Shown here piece after piece: positions 1-8,576 of a DNA stretch of 64,000 nt. Position numbers and translations under genes: made by a program. This DNA comes from Helicobacter japonicus. Lineage in GTDB: Bacteria > Campylobacterota > Campylobacteria > Campylobacterales > Helicobacteraceae. Every line of letters begins with the position of its first letter. The stretch's first letter is position 1. A model generated the notes under the pieces. The model made no database searches and was not told where the DNA came from. It was given only the letters and a program-made list of their open reading frames with translations. The stretch lies in assembly GCF_000762845.2 (NCBI RefSeq), contig NZ_JRMQ02000004.1:62001-126000 (forward strand), written 5' to 3'.

Positions 1-1
1 C

Positions 2-1666
2 AACAATAACGCTTTCACGCTCTTTGACAATCTCCTATTCACCGATACCTTTAATACTTATACGCCTGATTCTAAGGGATTTAAAGTGCCTTTTACCAAA
101 AGACAAAGTATGCAACTTGAGAGTGAATACTTTGCCAAAAATCTCGCCAAAATCCAAGAATTTAAAAACACAGATTTTAAAATTTTTATCGCTAATCCGC
201 CTTATTCCACAGGACAAAAAAACGCTAATGATAACAATAAAAATACAAGCTATCCATTTTTAGAATCTCGCATAGCAGAGACTTATGTGGCAAAGACAAA
301 AGCCACAAACAAAGGAAGCAATTATGATTCTTACAAAATGGCAATTCGCTATTGCAGTGATAGAATCGGCGATAATGGCGGGATAATCGGGTTTATCACT
401 AATGGCAGCTTTATAGATGGTAATAGTGATAGTGGCTTACGCGCGTGTTTGGAGCAAGAATTTGATTATATTTATATCTTTAATTTAAGGGGGAATGCAC
501 GCACACAAGGCGAATTTAGACAAAAAGAGGGAGCAGGGTTTTTTGATTCAGGCTCACGCACTCCTGTGGCAATTACTTTATTAATAAAATGCACAGATTC
601 TGCAAAATCACCCGATAAGAAAGCACAAATTCTTTACTATGATATAGGCGATTATCTAAGCAGAGAGCAAAAGCTTAACATCATTAGTAATTTTAAAAGC
701 ATAGAGGGAATAGAAAAGCAAGGTTTATGGCAGAAAATAGAGTCAAATAAAGACTATGATTGGATAAATCAGAGAGATTATGGATTTATGCAATATTTAG
801 ATATTAATGAGATTTTTGAATGTAAATCAAAAGGTATTCAAGTAATTTCTTATGATTGGCAATATAATTTTTCAAAAACTTCATTAAAAGAAACTATGAA
901 TCAAACTATTGATATTTACAATAATGAGGCAAATAGGTTGCATTGCAAAAATCAAGAGGAATTTGAGATACAAGCTATAAAAGATACAAAACAAATCCGC
1001 TGGAATAGCTCTTTATACAGCAAATGTTTTAGAAAAATAAAGGCACAAAAAAGTAGTGAAATAATAGAGATTCAAATAAGACCATTTTCAAAAATAAATT
1101 TTTTCAATAATCCTATTTTTATACACAGAAAAGGCAATGAAAAATTTATGCCACAAAATCAAAAAAATATTTTTATTTTTACTACAAATCAAGCAAAAAA
1201 CTTTAGCTCATTAATAAGTAATTATATAGTCGATATTGAATTTCTTACAAAAGTCCAAGCTTTCCCTCTCTACTACTATGAAAAAATAGAATCTCAAGAC
1301 ACACAAGGAGAACAGAGTGTTATGGATACAGATAATAACACTTTGAGTGAGGCTCATACGATTGATTTTGATGACAATGTAGCCTATTATAAAAGAAAAG
1401 ACGCGATAAGAGATGAGGCATTAGCAAAATTTCAAGAAGTGTATAGCACATTTTGGGAGCAAAATCCACAATTTGCAAACAAATCCAGCTGTGAGGTATA
1501 TCCTCACTGCGATAAAATAAAATCACACGATAGTGCTACCTTAAAGGCGTTGTCGGGGTGGGGGATTGATAAGGGGGAGGGAGCGACTTCGCCTAATTCA
1601 AGCCCCTCCCCCTTATCAGAAAATACAATAATAAGCAAAGTTATCAAAAAAGCACACTGCGTCTAA
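2..1666 (+). CDS. Type ISP restriction-modification enzyme, partial (methyltransferase and start of specificity domain), ends at a premature stop
   Basis: The reading frame is open from the window edge, so the start lies outside. The visible part has the amino-methyltransferase motif NPPY (bases 194-205) in the context FIANPPYSTGQ, followed by the rest of a gamma-class N6-adenine methylase fold (GGIIGFITNGSF, then SRTPVAITLLIK). It then runs into the C-terminal target-recognition region (FPLYYYE near 1262). This order matches single-chain type ISP enzymes of the LlaGI kind, whose nuclease and helicase parts would lie upstream. The frame stops at TAA 1664-1666, inside a 66-bp unit bounded by 36-bp direct repeats. 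The same frame resumes immediately with family-typical sequence, so the protein here lacks roughly its last 230 residues and is probably inactive in this state. Confidence 0.8.
   Translation, partial: NNNAFTLFDNLLFTDTFNTYTPDSKGFKVPFTKRQSMQLESEYFAKNLAKIQEFKNTDFKIFIANPPYSTGQKNANDNNKNTSYPFLESRIAETYVAKTKATNKGSNYDSYKMAIRYCSDRIGDNGGIIGFITNGSFIDGNSDSGLRACLEQEFDYIYIFNLRGNARTQGEFRQKEGAGFFDSGSRTPVAITLLIKCTDSAKSPDKKAQILYYDIGDYLSREQKLNIISNFKSIEGIEKQGLWQKIESNKDYDWINQRDYGFMQYLDINEIFECKSKGIQVISYDWQYNFSKTSLKETMNQTIDIYNNEANRLHCKNQEEFEIQAIKDTKQIRWNSSLYSKCFRKIKAQKSSEIIEIQIRPFSKINFFNNPIFIHRKGNEKFMPQNQKNIFIFTTNQAKNFSSLISNYIVDIEFLTKVQAFPLYYYEKIESQDTQGEQSVMDTDNNTLSEAHTIDFDDNVAYYKRKDAIRDEALAKFQEVYSTFWEQNPQFANKSSCEVYPHCDKIKSHDSATLKALSGWGIDKGEGATSPNSSPSPLSENTIISKVIKKAHCV
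1567..1618 (+). repeat. GC-rich palindromic insert within the ISP gene
   Basis: TGATAAGGGGGAGGG (1567-1581) is the exact reverse complement of 1604-1618, with a 22-nt loop that itself holds a small GCGA/TCGC stem. The G/C runs contrast sharply with the AT-rich neighbourhood. The encoded peptide (GWGIDKGEGATSP...) does not look like part of the enzyme fold. It resembles a small palindromic element inserted in frame in a coding gene, though its family is not recognised. Confidence 0.7.
1605..1640 (+). repeat. 36-bp direct repeat, copy 1
   Basis: Starts CCTCCCCCTTATCAG and ends AATAAGCAAAG. It is identical over all 36 bases to 1671-1706. The offset is exactly 66 bp (22 codons). The first bases also form the right arm of a hairpin with 1567-1581. 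Confidence 0.95.
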
Positions 1667-2371
1667 ATTACCTCCCCCTTATCAGAAAATACAATAATAA
1701 GCAAAGAGGATATTTTCTATTATATCTACGCGCTTTTAAATCACCCCACATACCAAGCAAAATATGCAGATAATCTAAGCAAAATGCTTCCTCGTATCCC
1801 TTTTATGAAAGATTTTTGGGGATTTGTGGAAAATGGGCGCAAACTTGCAAGCTTGCATTTAAACTATGAAAATTTTAGTGATACTAAAGAAAGCACAGCT
1901 TTTGCGTGTTTGGTAAAAGATATAAAAGAATCTAAACAAACTGCCAATGGACTATTTGCTAAGGATTTGAGAGACAAAGCAGCGACAGATATTGCACTTT
2001 TAAGTGAAAATGACTTGAGGATAGATAAAATAAAATTTCATATTAAAGGCGTGAAAGACACTCTTAGATTGAATGACAAAATTGCCATTGTCAATATCCC
2101 TTTAAAAGCTTATGAATATAAAGTAAATGGCAAAAGCCCCATAGAGTGGGTAATAGATAGATATCAAGTGAAAGTTGATAAAGATAGTGGGATAGTCAAT
2201 GACCCAAATTGTTATGAAAGCGAGGAAGGTGCGTTAAAGGGGCTAAAAGGTGGAAAATATGTATTAAAACTACTTTTAAGTGTAATAGAAATGAGTGTGC
2301 AGACAATGGATATTTTAGAAAATCTCCCCACTTATGAGCTTATAGAAACAAAAAAGAAGCCTAAGCCTTAA
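1667..2371 (+). pseudogene. C-terminal part of the type ISP enzyme, separated by an in-frame stop
   Basis: This continues the same frame as the upstream part. Its sequence is typical of the type ISP C-terminal specificity domain: EDIFYYIYALLNHP, MLPRIPFMKDFW, LASLHLNYE, EWVIDRYQV and DKDSGIVNDP, ending with the usual helix that contains ETVxIxxxLP-like residues (SVQTMDILENLP). The first ATG is at 1784, with no convincing Shine-Dalgarno sequence, so independent translation is doubtful. It ends tail to tail with the MFS gene, the two stop codons overlapping. It is either a decayed gene fragment or the OFF state of a switchable gene. Confidence 0.75.
1671..1706 (+). repeat. 36-bp direct repeat, copy 2
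   Basis: Second exact copy of 1605-1640. The 30 bp between the copies (1641-1670) contain the premature TAA. Recombination between the copies would remove 66 bp, delete the stop and keep the reading frame. Confidence 0.95.
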
Positions 2372-3876
2372 GCTTTGCCTCCCCTCCTAAGCAGTCTCCA
2401 AACACCTAAGCTTAAAGCAAGGCTTATAAGCCCCAATATTCCTAAAGTGTAAGAAAAAGATTGCAGATAAATAGAGGGTGCATTTGCTATAATCAGCGGA
2501 TTCTCAACCGCACTAAGATTTCCACTTGCGATACTTTCCACAATGGGATACACAGAATCTTTACTATCCAAAAGATAGGAGAGATTTGCAGTAATAAACA
2601 CCACCATAAGTGCGCCATAGAGGCTCACTCCCACCGCTTCAGAGCCTAAACGCAAGGAATTAAGCACTCCTGCACCTAAGCCACTTTTAGCAGATTCTAC
2701 ACTCCCAAGAGCCAATCCATCAATCGCCCCTGCGTGTAATCCCATACCACAGCCGATAACAAAAAGCACTAAAAGCGTCATTAGCTGCAACGTAACACCG
2801 CTTAGAGTATGCAAGATGATTAAAAGTGCAAAGATTCCTAGGCTCATCATCAAAGACATCGCAAGGGCAAGAGCTTTAGAATCCACCCCTTTGTTTAGCA
2901 TTTTTCCTGCAAGAATGGGACAAAATAGCATAGGCGTAGTGAGAGAGAGCATAAAAAGCCCAGAAAAAGAGGCAGAGAATCCAAAGTTTATAGAGAGAAA
3001 AGTAGGAAAATAAGTGAGTAATACGACAAAGCTAAATCCAGCAATCACTGCTACAAGGCTAAATCCGAAAAATGAAGCATTTTTAAGCACTTCAAAGTCT
3101 AAAAGCGGTTGAGGAATGTGTAGGGTAGGATTTGGTGTAATGTTTTTATGGTGCAAATTTCTCTCTTGCACCCCAAAAATTATCCCTACAATGAGACAAA
3201 AGGCTAATATTCCAAGTGTTTGAGGCTCTTTGAAAGCGTGGATTTTGGTAATAAAAAGCATAAAGCTTGACATAAAAGCAATAAAGAGAAGCGCACCTAT
3301 TTTATCAAACTTAAAGGCTTTTTGTTGTTTTTGTGGGTCTTTTGGCAACATAGGTGAAAGGAGCAAAACAGCCCCAAGTGTGAGAAAATGAAAGACAAAA
3401 ATCGCCCTCCACGCAAAAAGGTCAATAAGGAATCCACTTAATGTGGGTCCTAAGGTAATGCCAAGCCCTGCGGTTGTGCCAAAAAATGCAAAGGCTTTCA
3501 CTCGTTCCTTGTCTTCAAAAGTGCGGATTAAAATAGCACTTCCACACGCAAAAACACTTGCCCCGCCAATCCCCGCTAAGGCTCTACCCACATCAAGCCA
3601 AAGTAGGCTAGGAGCGAGAAATGAGAGTATTGAGCCTAAAAGATAGGTTGCCACCCCAGCAATAAGACAAGTTTTTGCACCTAATCTATCACTTATAGCA
3701 CCCCAAATGAGCGTAAAACACGCAAAAAATAGATTAAAGCTATTCACAACCCATTGTAAGAGCGTGGTATCACTTCCAATATCCTCTGCGATATAGGGTA
3801 AGGCAATAGCTGTGCCAGAAATAGAGCTAGGCACGACAAATACAGCAAGTAGAATAGTAAAAAGAATGAGATTCAT
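2368..3876 (-). CDS. MFS drug exporter, 14-TM DHA2 (EmrB/QacA-like) type
   Basis: A 502-residue, highly hydrophobic protein with about 14 predicted membrane segments. It has the MFS loop 2-3 motif (GAISDRLGAKT, about residues 59-69) and the antiporter motif C-like stretch GLGITLGPTLSGFL in segment 5. Such proteins are proton-driven drug or metabolite exporters of the inner membrane. The start ATG at 3876 has AAGGAA upstream. It is transcribed divergently from an Rrf2-type regulator, with a TGTAAT-N7-ATTACA palindrome in the shared upstream region, suggesting that the regulator controls the exporter. The substrate cannot be told from sequence. Confidence 0.88.
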   Translation of the reverse strand: MNLILFTILLAVFVVPSSISGTAIALPYIAEDIGSDTTLLQWVVNSFNLFFACFTLIWGAISDRLGAKTCLIAGVATYLLGSILSFLAPSLLWLDVGRALAGIGGASVFACGSAILIRTFEDKERVKAFAFFGTTAGLGITLGPTLSGFLIDLFAWRAIFVFHFLTLGAVLLLSPMLPKDPQKQQKAFKFDKIGALLFIAFMSSFMLFITKIHAFKEPQTLGILAFCLIVGIIFGVQERNLHHKNITPNPTLHIPQPLLDFEVLKNASFFGFSLVAVIAGFSFVVLLTYFPTFLSINFGFSASFSGLFMLSLTTPMLFCPILAGKMLNKGVDSKALALAMSLMMSLGIFALLIILHTLSGVTLQLMTLLVLFVIGCGMGLHAGAIDGLALGSVESAKSGLGAGVLNSLRLGSEAVGVSLYGALMVVFITANLSYLLDSKDSVYPIVESIASGNLSAVENPLIIANAPSIYLQSFSYTLGILGLISLALSLGVWRLLRRGGKA

Positions 3877-3905
3877 TGGGATTCCTTGATTTTTACCTTT
3901 TTTAA

Positions 3906-3924
3906 TGTAATAAATAATATTACA
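3906..3924. promoter_or_regulatory. Candidate Rrf2-family operator between exporter and regulator
   Basis: A perfect inverted repeat TGTAAT-N7-ATTACA in the 138-bp divergent intergenic region. It lies about 30 bp before the exporter start and upstream of the regulator's -10. Its size and position fit a dimeric winged-helix repressor site; assignment to the adjacent Rrf2 protein is inference. Confidence 0.5.
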
Positions 3925-3950
3925 ACTAAAGAAGTGTAACGCAGTTTTGT

Positions 3951-3956
3951 TATAAT
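3951..3956 (+). promoter_or_regulatory. -10 element of the Rrf2 regulator gene
   Basis: Consensus TATAAT 59 bp before the chosen ATG at 4015. No good -35 is visible, as is common in Helicobacter and Campylobacter. Confidence 0.45.
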
Positions 3957-4014
3957 GTCAAGTATTACAATACAATCTTATGCTACAATACCACAAATCA
4001 TTCAAAGGAATCTT

Positions 4015-4500
4015 ATGCAAATCCCCTCACGCTTTAGTATCGCTATCCATATCTGTTTGTGTTTAGAGTTTTTCAATGAGGATTCAGAATTTAACGCAAA
4101 TACCAACAAAACGCATTGTAAAAAGATGACAAGCGAGGCTTTAGCGGATTCTGTGGGAGTGAATAGCGTGATTATCCGCAATATCCTTGCTCAACTTAAA
4201 TCTGCGGGGTTAATAAATGTAGCACGAGGCAGTGGCGGAAGTGTATTAAGTAAAAAACCACAAGAAATAAGCCTTTTAGATATTTTTAATGCTGTGCAGT
4301 CTATGGGTGGCAAAGAAACTAATGGCAAAAATCGGCTTTTTAAGTTTCACGCTAATCCTAATACGCTTTGCCCTTTGGGTAAAAACATTCATCTTATTTT
4401 GGATTCATCTTTTGAAGAAGCACAAATTGCCTTAGAATCTTATCTTTCAAAAGTAAAATTAAGCGATTTATTGAAAAAATTGCAAAACTTACCATTGTAA
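4015..4500 (+). CDS. Rrf2 family transcriptional regulator
   Basis: A 161-residue winged-helix protein starting MQIPSRFSIAIHI, the usual Rrf2 N-terminus. The ATG at 4015 has AAAGGAA 8 nt upstream and is preferred over the in-frame ATG at 3955. The recognition region (SEALADSVGVNSVIIRNILAQL, about residues 40-60) and wing (RGSGGSVLSKKP) are clear. The three clustered cysteines of iron-sulfur members (IscR, NsrR) are absent; only one Cys lies in the later region (NTLCPLG), so it is more like the YwnA/thiol-based subgroup. It probably represses the divergent MFS exporter. Confidence 0.85.
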   Translation: MQIPSRFSIAIHICLCLEFFNEDSEFNANTNKTHCKKMTSEALADSVGVNSVIIRNILAQLKSAGLINVARGSGGSVLSKKPQEISLLDIFNAVQSMGGKETNGKNRLFKFHANPNTLCPLGKNIHLILDSSFEEAQIALESYLSKVKLSDLLKKLQNLPL

Positions 4501-4510
4501 AAGAAAATCC

Positions 4511-4530
4511 TAACGCTTAAAAACGCGTTA
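4511..4530. terminator. Hairpin between convergent genes
   Basis: TAACGC-N8-GCGTTA lies between the convergent Rrf2 regulator and cca. The stem is short and there is no strong U run, so this is only a possible terminator. Confidence 0.4.
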
Positions 4531-4541
4531 TACTTTATACC

Positions 4542-5804
4542 TTATTTGATTTCTTGTAGTTTATCGCACGCTGCTTGGAGTAAATCTTCACGCGTATGCG
4601 GGAGCTTCTCCTCTAATACTTGGTTTAAAAGATATGCTAATGTCGCTCCTATTTGCTTTCCTTCTTTTATACCTAAGTGCTTTAAATCTTCACCATTTAT
4701 ACATAATTCTTTAAGGCTTAAGGGTATGCTCTGTCCTAATACATTCTGCAAAGTGCAGTGAAAGGCTTTGAGATTCTGTGCCTCCGCTTTTTGTATCCTT
4801 GCCTTGATATGTGCCTCTTTGATATGCACTATATCTTCAAATATGCTTTGTGCCCTCTCGCGCCCACCAAGATTCACAACAATATGTCTTAGCTCCACTT
4901 CCCCCACACACAAAGGCATATCATAATACTCAAGCAAAGTAAGAATGCGCTCTTTGCTTTTATTATCAAATTTTAAAGATTCTAGAATCTCCCTCGCATA
5001 AGTTTTACAGGGATACAAAAAACACGCCCACCGAACATATTGTGTAGCATCTCTTAATGCTTTGAATACCCTAAAATCACATTGTATAGGTAGTTGTGGA
5101 ATGACTACACGAATAATAGGCAAAAACGCACTAAGCACACACTCTACATACATTCCACTAAGTAATTTATCAATCTCTATACACACCCTCTCTCTCGCCA
5201 CAGATAAAAGCAAAGGTGCATTCGTATATATCGCCTCTTGTGTATGAGATTCTATACTAAATCCAAGAGTAGCACTAAAACGCAAGGCGCGTAAAATGCG
5301 TAAAGAATCCTCGCTAAATCGCACTTTTGCCTCACCCACACACACTATACGCTTATTGATGATGTCCTCCACTCCCCCAACCTCATCAATAAGTCCAGTA
5401 TGCGGCGCATACGCAAGGGCATTCATACTAAAATCTCTTCTTTTTATATCCTCACTTATAGAGGTTGTGAATCTCACGCTATCAGGCTTACGCGCATTAC
5501 TATAAGCCCCATCAAACCTAAAGGTTGTTATCTCATAGGGCGTAGTTTCTATAATCACGCTTATTGTGCCATATTTTACGCCCGTGGGGATAGAGTGTGG
5601 AAAGAGTCTCATCACATCATTGGGCAAGGCTGAAGTCGCTATATCATAATCATTTGGGGGCTTGTAAGTATTATGCAACTCACATAAAATCATATCACGC
5701 ACACAACCGCCTACAATATACGCCTCATATCCTGCACTATGTAAAGTATCCAAGATAAAAAGCACATCTTGCGGAAGAGCAAATGTAATATCAAAATCCT
5801 GCAT
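4542..5804 (-). CDS. cca: CCA tRNA nucleotidyltransferase
   Basis: A 420-residue class II nucleotidyltransferase that adds or repairs the 3' CCA end of tRNAs. The N-terminal catalytic head shows VGGCVRD (about 31-37) and the metal-binding DYDIAT (about 52-57), followed by RRDFSMNALAY and the neck motif ILRALRFSA. These are the signatures of the CCA-enzyme/poly(A) polymerase family; a CCA role is the simplest in a bacterium with one such gene. The ATG overlaps the stop of the upstream outer-membrane protein gene (TAATG), so translation is likely coupled. Note that the tRNA genes in this window already encode CCA. Confidence 0.9.
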   Translation of the reverse strand: MQDFDITFALPQDVLFILDTLHSAGYEAYIVGGCVRDMILCELHNTYKPPNDYDIATSALPNDVMRLFPHSIPTGVKYGTISVIIETTPYEITTFRFDGAYSNARKPDSVRFTTSISEDIKRRDFSMNALAYAPHTGLIDEVGGVEDIINKRIVCVGEAKVRFSEDSLRILRALRFSATLGFSIESHTQEAIYTNAPLLLSVARERVCIEIDKLLSGMYVECVLSAFLPIIRVVIPQLPIQCDFRVFKALRDATQYVRWACFLYPCKTYAREILESLKFDNKSKERILTLLEYYDMPLCVGEVELRHIVVNLGGRERAQSIFEDIVHIKEAHIKARIQKAEAQNLKAFHCTLQNVLGQSIPLSLKELCINGEDLKHLGIKEGKQIGATLAYLLNQVLEEKLPHTREDLLQAACDKLQEIK

Positions 5805-6631
5805 TAGCGGAATTTTAGGCTAGGTTGCGTATTTTGTGGGGCATACATATAGCCATAGCCACCACCGGAGTTGCCAAATAATAAACCTCCTACCAATCCA
5901 CCAAAGAAGCCACCCATAAAGCCATTGCCCCTACTTGAGCTTCCTCCATTATATGTTCTATCATAACTACTATTTGTGTTAGAATTAGAATTTGTCTCTG
6001 CTTCTTGTCTCACTTTATCTTGAGCACGCGAACTTGAGGAGATATTGCTATTATCAAGTGCGAAGATAAAATCGACAAATCCACCATAATCGCGTAGAGA
6101 TGAGCTAAGTGGTGTCTTTTCTTGTGTGGGGCGATTGATGTATTGCTTCATTCCTATATTAATGCTAAAGCGCGGAGTAAAATTTAGAGCCAAACCAAAA
6201 TGCACTTCAGTTTGTATGCCCTTAGAATCTGTGCTATCTAGCCAATAATACGCGTAATTCACCTCACCTCCTGCAAAAATCCCCACACTACTTTTTGATG
6301 AGCCGATGTCAAAGAGTATATCGCCTCCCATACCAGCGGATACAAATCGTGCTTTTGCAGGGCTATATCCCTCATCAAATTGACTAAATCCACCTTGTAT
6401 AGGCAAATATAAACGCAAACCCCAATTATTATTAAAATAATGCCTAGCACCATACTTAATACCACCTGCATAAAGTGGCACACTCGATATGGCTGTGCTA
6501 TTATCTGGTGCGCTCACTTGATATGGAATCTTGGGTGTGTATCCTCCTCCTATAGCAAAAAATGCGCCGCTTTTTTCATTACCCAAAAGTGTGCTTATCG
6601 CAAACATAAACAGCAAAGACTTTTTAAACAT
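5804..6631 (-). CDS. Outer-membrane beta-barrel protein with glycine-rich tail
   Basis: A 275-residue protein with a short signal peptide (MFKKSLLFMFAISTLLG) and alternating strands typical of a small barrel (GGGYTPKIPYQV, YGARHYFNNNWGLRLYLP, VSAGMGGDILFDIG). After about residue 195 it changes to a Ser/Asn-rich linker and then a hydrophobic Gly-rich tail (GFMGGFFGGLVGGLLFG). It does not end in the aromatic residue usual for barrels. AGGAGG precedes the ATG. It lies 11 bp after a second OMP gene and is coupled to cca by TAATG. The specific function is unknown. Confidence 0.7.
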   Translation of the reverse strand: MFKKSLLFMFAISTLLGNEKSGAFFAIGGGYTPKIPYQVSAPDNSTAISSVPLYAGGIKYGARHYFNNNWGLRLYLPIQGGFSQFDEGYSPAKARFVSAGMGGDILFDIGSSKSSVGIFAGGEVNYAYYWLDSTDSKGIQTEVHFGLALNFTPRFSINIGMKQYINRPTQEKTPLSSSLRDYGGFVDFIFALDNSNISSSSRAQDKVRQEAETNSNSNTNSSYDRTYNGGSSSRGNGFMGGFFGGLVGGLLFGNSGGGYGYMYAPQNTQPSLKFR

Positions 6632-6642
6632 ATCATAGCCTC

Positions 6643-7320
6643 CTAAAAGACATAAGCATAATTAAGTCGATAGTTTAAGAATCCTTGCGCTTCTAGCTTT
6701 AAAGATTCTGCTTTTGTGCCTAAATGAATATAATCTGAATCATAATCACTTACAAAATTAGCATATTTAACCTCAAGCTCCACCCTATGCTTTTGCAAAA
6801 ATGTGAGTGAAAGCCCAGCTTGTGCGCAAAGACCATAGCCTTTTAATGCAGCAGGGCTATTGTCAAAATCTTTATAAATGCTATATCCTGACTTTGGAAA
6901 TTTGTGTGCATTAAATACCAAACCACCACCAGCAAATATCCCAAACACAGCACTTTGAAATTGCTTAATATCAAATAATACATCAGCATTTAAAGCAAAG
7001 CCATAAGCGTCCATTTTGCGCTTTGTGCCACTTTCATCTCTGTATGTTGCATAGCCATTATTATCATATTCCAAATAGAATCTCCCGCCAAATCGCGCAT
7101 CAGAGCTAAATTTTTGATAGCCTATTCGTGCAGACGCACCAAAAGCATTATGAGAGTAATTGCTATGCGGATAATTAGTAGTAATATTATTTTCTAATGT
7201 GCTATACACACCATTATAAGAAGTATTGTTAAGACTTAAGCTACCGCCTATAAATACCCCGCTTTCTCCAGCATTAAGCAGATTTGCTAAAGCTACAAAT
7301 ATAAAAATATACTTTCTCAT
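6643..7320 (-). CDS. Helicobacter outer-membrane protein (small beta-barrel)
   Basis: A 225-residue protein with signal peptide MRKYIFIFVALANLLNA, then GESGVFIGGSLSLNN, a start seen in many Helicobacter OMPs. Amphipathic strands follow (GFALNADVLFDI, FGIFAGGGLVFNA, GLCAQAGLSLTF). It ends in Tyr-Val-Phe, a C-terminal aromatic typical of Bam-inserted barrels. It has its own TATAAT upstream and probably heads the unit OMP-OMP-cca. It is similar in style to the neighbouring OMP and to the one at 11776-12429, suggesting a paralogous family. Confidence 0.78.
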   Translation of the reverse strand: MRKYIFIFVALANLLNAGESGVFIGGSLSLNNTSYNGVYSTLENNITTNYPHSNYSHNAFGASARIGYQKFSSDARFGGRFYLEYDNNGYATYRDESGTKRKMDAYGFALNADVLFDIKQFQSAVFGIFAGGGLVFNAHKFPKSGYSIYKDFDNSPAALKGYGLCAQAGLSLTFLQKHRVELEVKYANFVSDYDSDYIHLGTKAESLKLEAQGFLNYRLNYAYVF

Positions 7321-7340
7321 TTCAATGCCCCAAAAATAAT

Positions 7341-7346
7341 ATTATA
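7341..7346 (-). promoter_or_regulatory. -10 element of the OMP-cca unit
   Basis: TATAAT on the minus strand, 21-26 bp before the ATG at 7320, preceded by an A/T-rich stretch but no clear -35. Confidence 0.45.
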
Positions 7347-7358
7347 TCAAATCTTTTT

Positions 7359-8534
7359 TTAAATAATTTTATCTCGCATCATTCCCGGACGGACGCGCAA
7401 AATACCGCAAAAAAGTATTATGCGTCTTAAAGGTGTGATAAACATAAAAGGATAGCGCACATAATGCCTAAAAAGTGTTTTTAGCACGAGTAATCGTGTG
7501 CGTTTTGAATAGGCACTATGCAGATTCTCTAAAGTTTTAGAATCTAACTCCACACTACTTTCTCCTTTATTGCAAGACTTTATGCCATTAAGCACCTCAC
7601 TTAAAATCCTTGAGCTATGTAATGCTCCACTAATACCCTCTAGTGTGCTTGCATTAATAAATCCCGCTGCCTCTCCTATCAAAAATATGCCACTTCTCCC
7701 ACGCACAAAATCACGCCACCTTTGAGGCTGTAGCACTAAACACGCCTCTTGCTTTAGCACCTCTGTAAATGTAAATCCTAATCCCTCCAAACGCGCTTTT
7801 TGCGTATTAAATGCAGTTTTGCAATGTGCGTGAGGATACGCCCCTCCAAAAATAAAATAACCATCTTTTGACATACTCCAGCTGTAACTTGGCGTGAGTG
7901 TTTTGTCAAAAATACACGAAAGCATAGGTTTATTATGCTCTTTATACCATTGCTGAATACACACGAGGCTTTGTGTTTGCAGATGTGGGTAGAGAAATCG
8001 GCGGATATGGCTTTTTGCCCCATCTGCACCCACCACTATACGCGCTTTACAAGTATAATATTGCGTGTTAGATTCTACATTGCCTTGCTCTTGCTTAAAA
8101 TACACTTGATACAATGTTCCATCTTTTTTGATGGATTTAAAATATGCGCAGTGAAAACTATGAATATGCGAGGGAATAAGTCCTTTGAGCCACAAATCAA
8201 ACTTGTGCCGCTCCATATTCACATAGCCTTTTTGTATATATGAAGCGTGTTTGAATCCAAAATCAATGGTATTAATCGCAAAAATTTGTGGATTAACCAA
8301 AACTTCATTAGGGAGATTTAATCCCTGCTTTGCCAAAGCCTTTTGTCCTCCCTCTGAAAGCAACCCACCACAAGGTTTATGAAAATTATCATCAAAGCAA
8401 TCGCCCTCTTTATCTTTTTTGTCAATGGCAATGACTTTGAGATGAGGTTTAAGGTTTGCTGCTAAATTACTTCCTGCCACACCTAAGCCAATAATTGCCA
8501 CATCATACACGCCTAAATCTTTGCTTTTTTTCAC
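7359..8534 (-). CDS. FAD-dependent oxidoreductase, geranylgeranyl reductase/FixC-like
   Basis: A 391-residue flavoprotein. The N-terminal Rossmann motif GLGVAGSNLA (about 16-25) binds the FAD ADP moiety, VGADGAKSHIRR (about 167-178) is the DG fold motif, and GIFLIGEAAGFINASTLEGIS (split here only by convention) is the second FAD motif. This layout is that of the PHBH-type/geranylgeranyl reductase family, which reduces or hydroxylates lipid-like or aromatic substrates. The start is GTG at 8534, with AAGGAG upstream. It is 42 bp downstream of xseA and likely co-transcribed. The substrate is unknown. Confidence 0.75.
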   Translation of the reverse strand: MKKSKDLGVYDVAIIGLGVAGSNLAANLKPHLKVIAIDKKDKEGDCFDDNFHKPCGGLLSEGGQKALAKQGLNLPNEVLVNPQIFAINTIDFGFKHASYIQKGYVNMERHKFDLWLKGLIPSHIHSFHCAYFKSIKKDGTLYQVYFKQEQGNVESNTQYYTCKARIVVGADGAKSHIRRFLYPHLQTQSLVCIQQWYKEHNKPMLSCIFDKTLTPSYSWSMSKDGYFIFGGAYPHAHCKTAFNTQKARLEGLGFTFTEVLKQEACLVLQPQRWRDFVRGRSGIFLIGEAAGFINASTLEGISGALHSSRILSEVLNGIKSCNKGESSVELDSKTLENLHSAYSKRTRLLVLKTLFRHYVRYPFMFITPLRRIILFCGILRVRPGMMRDKII

Positions 8535-8576
8535 CCTTATTTCTCCTTATAATTTATAAATATCTTAGAATCTACT

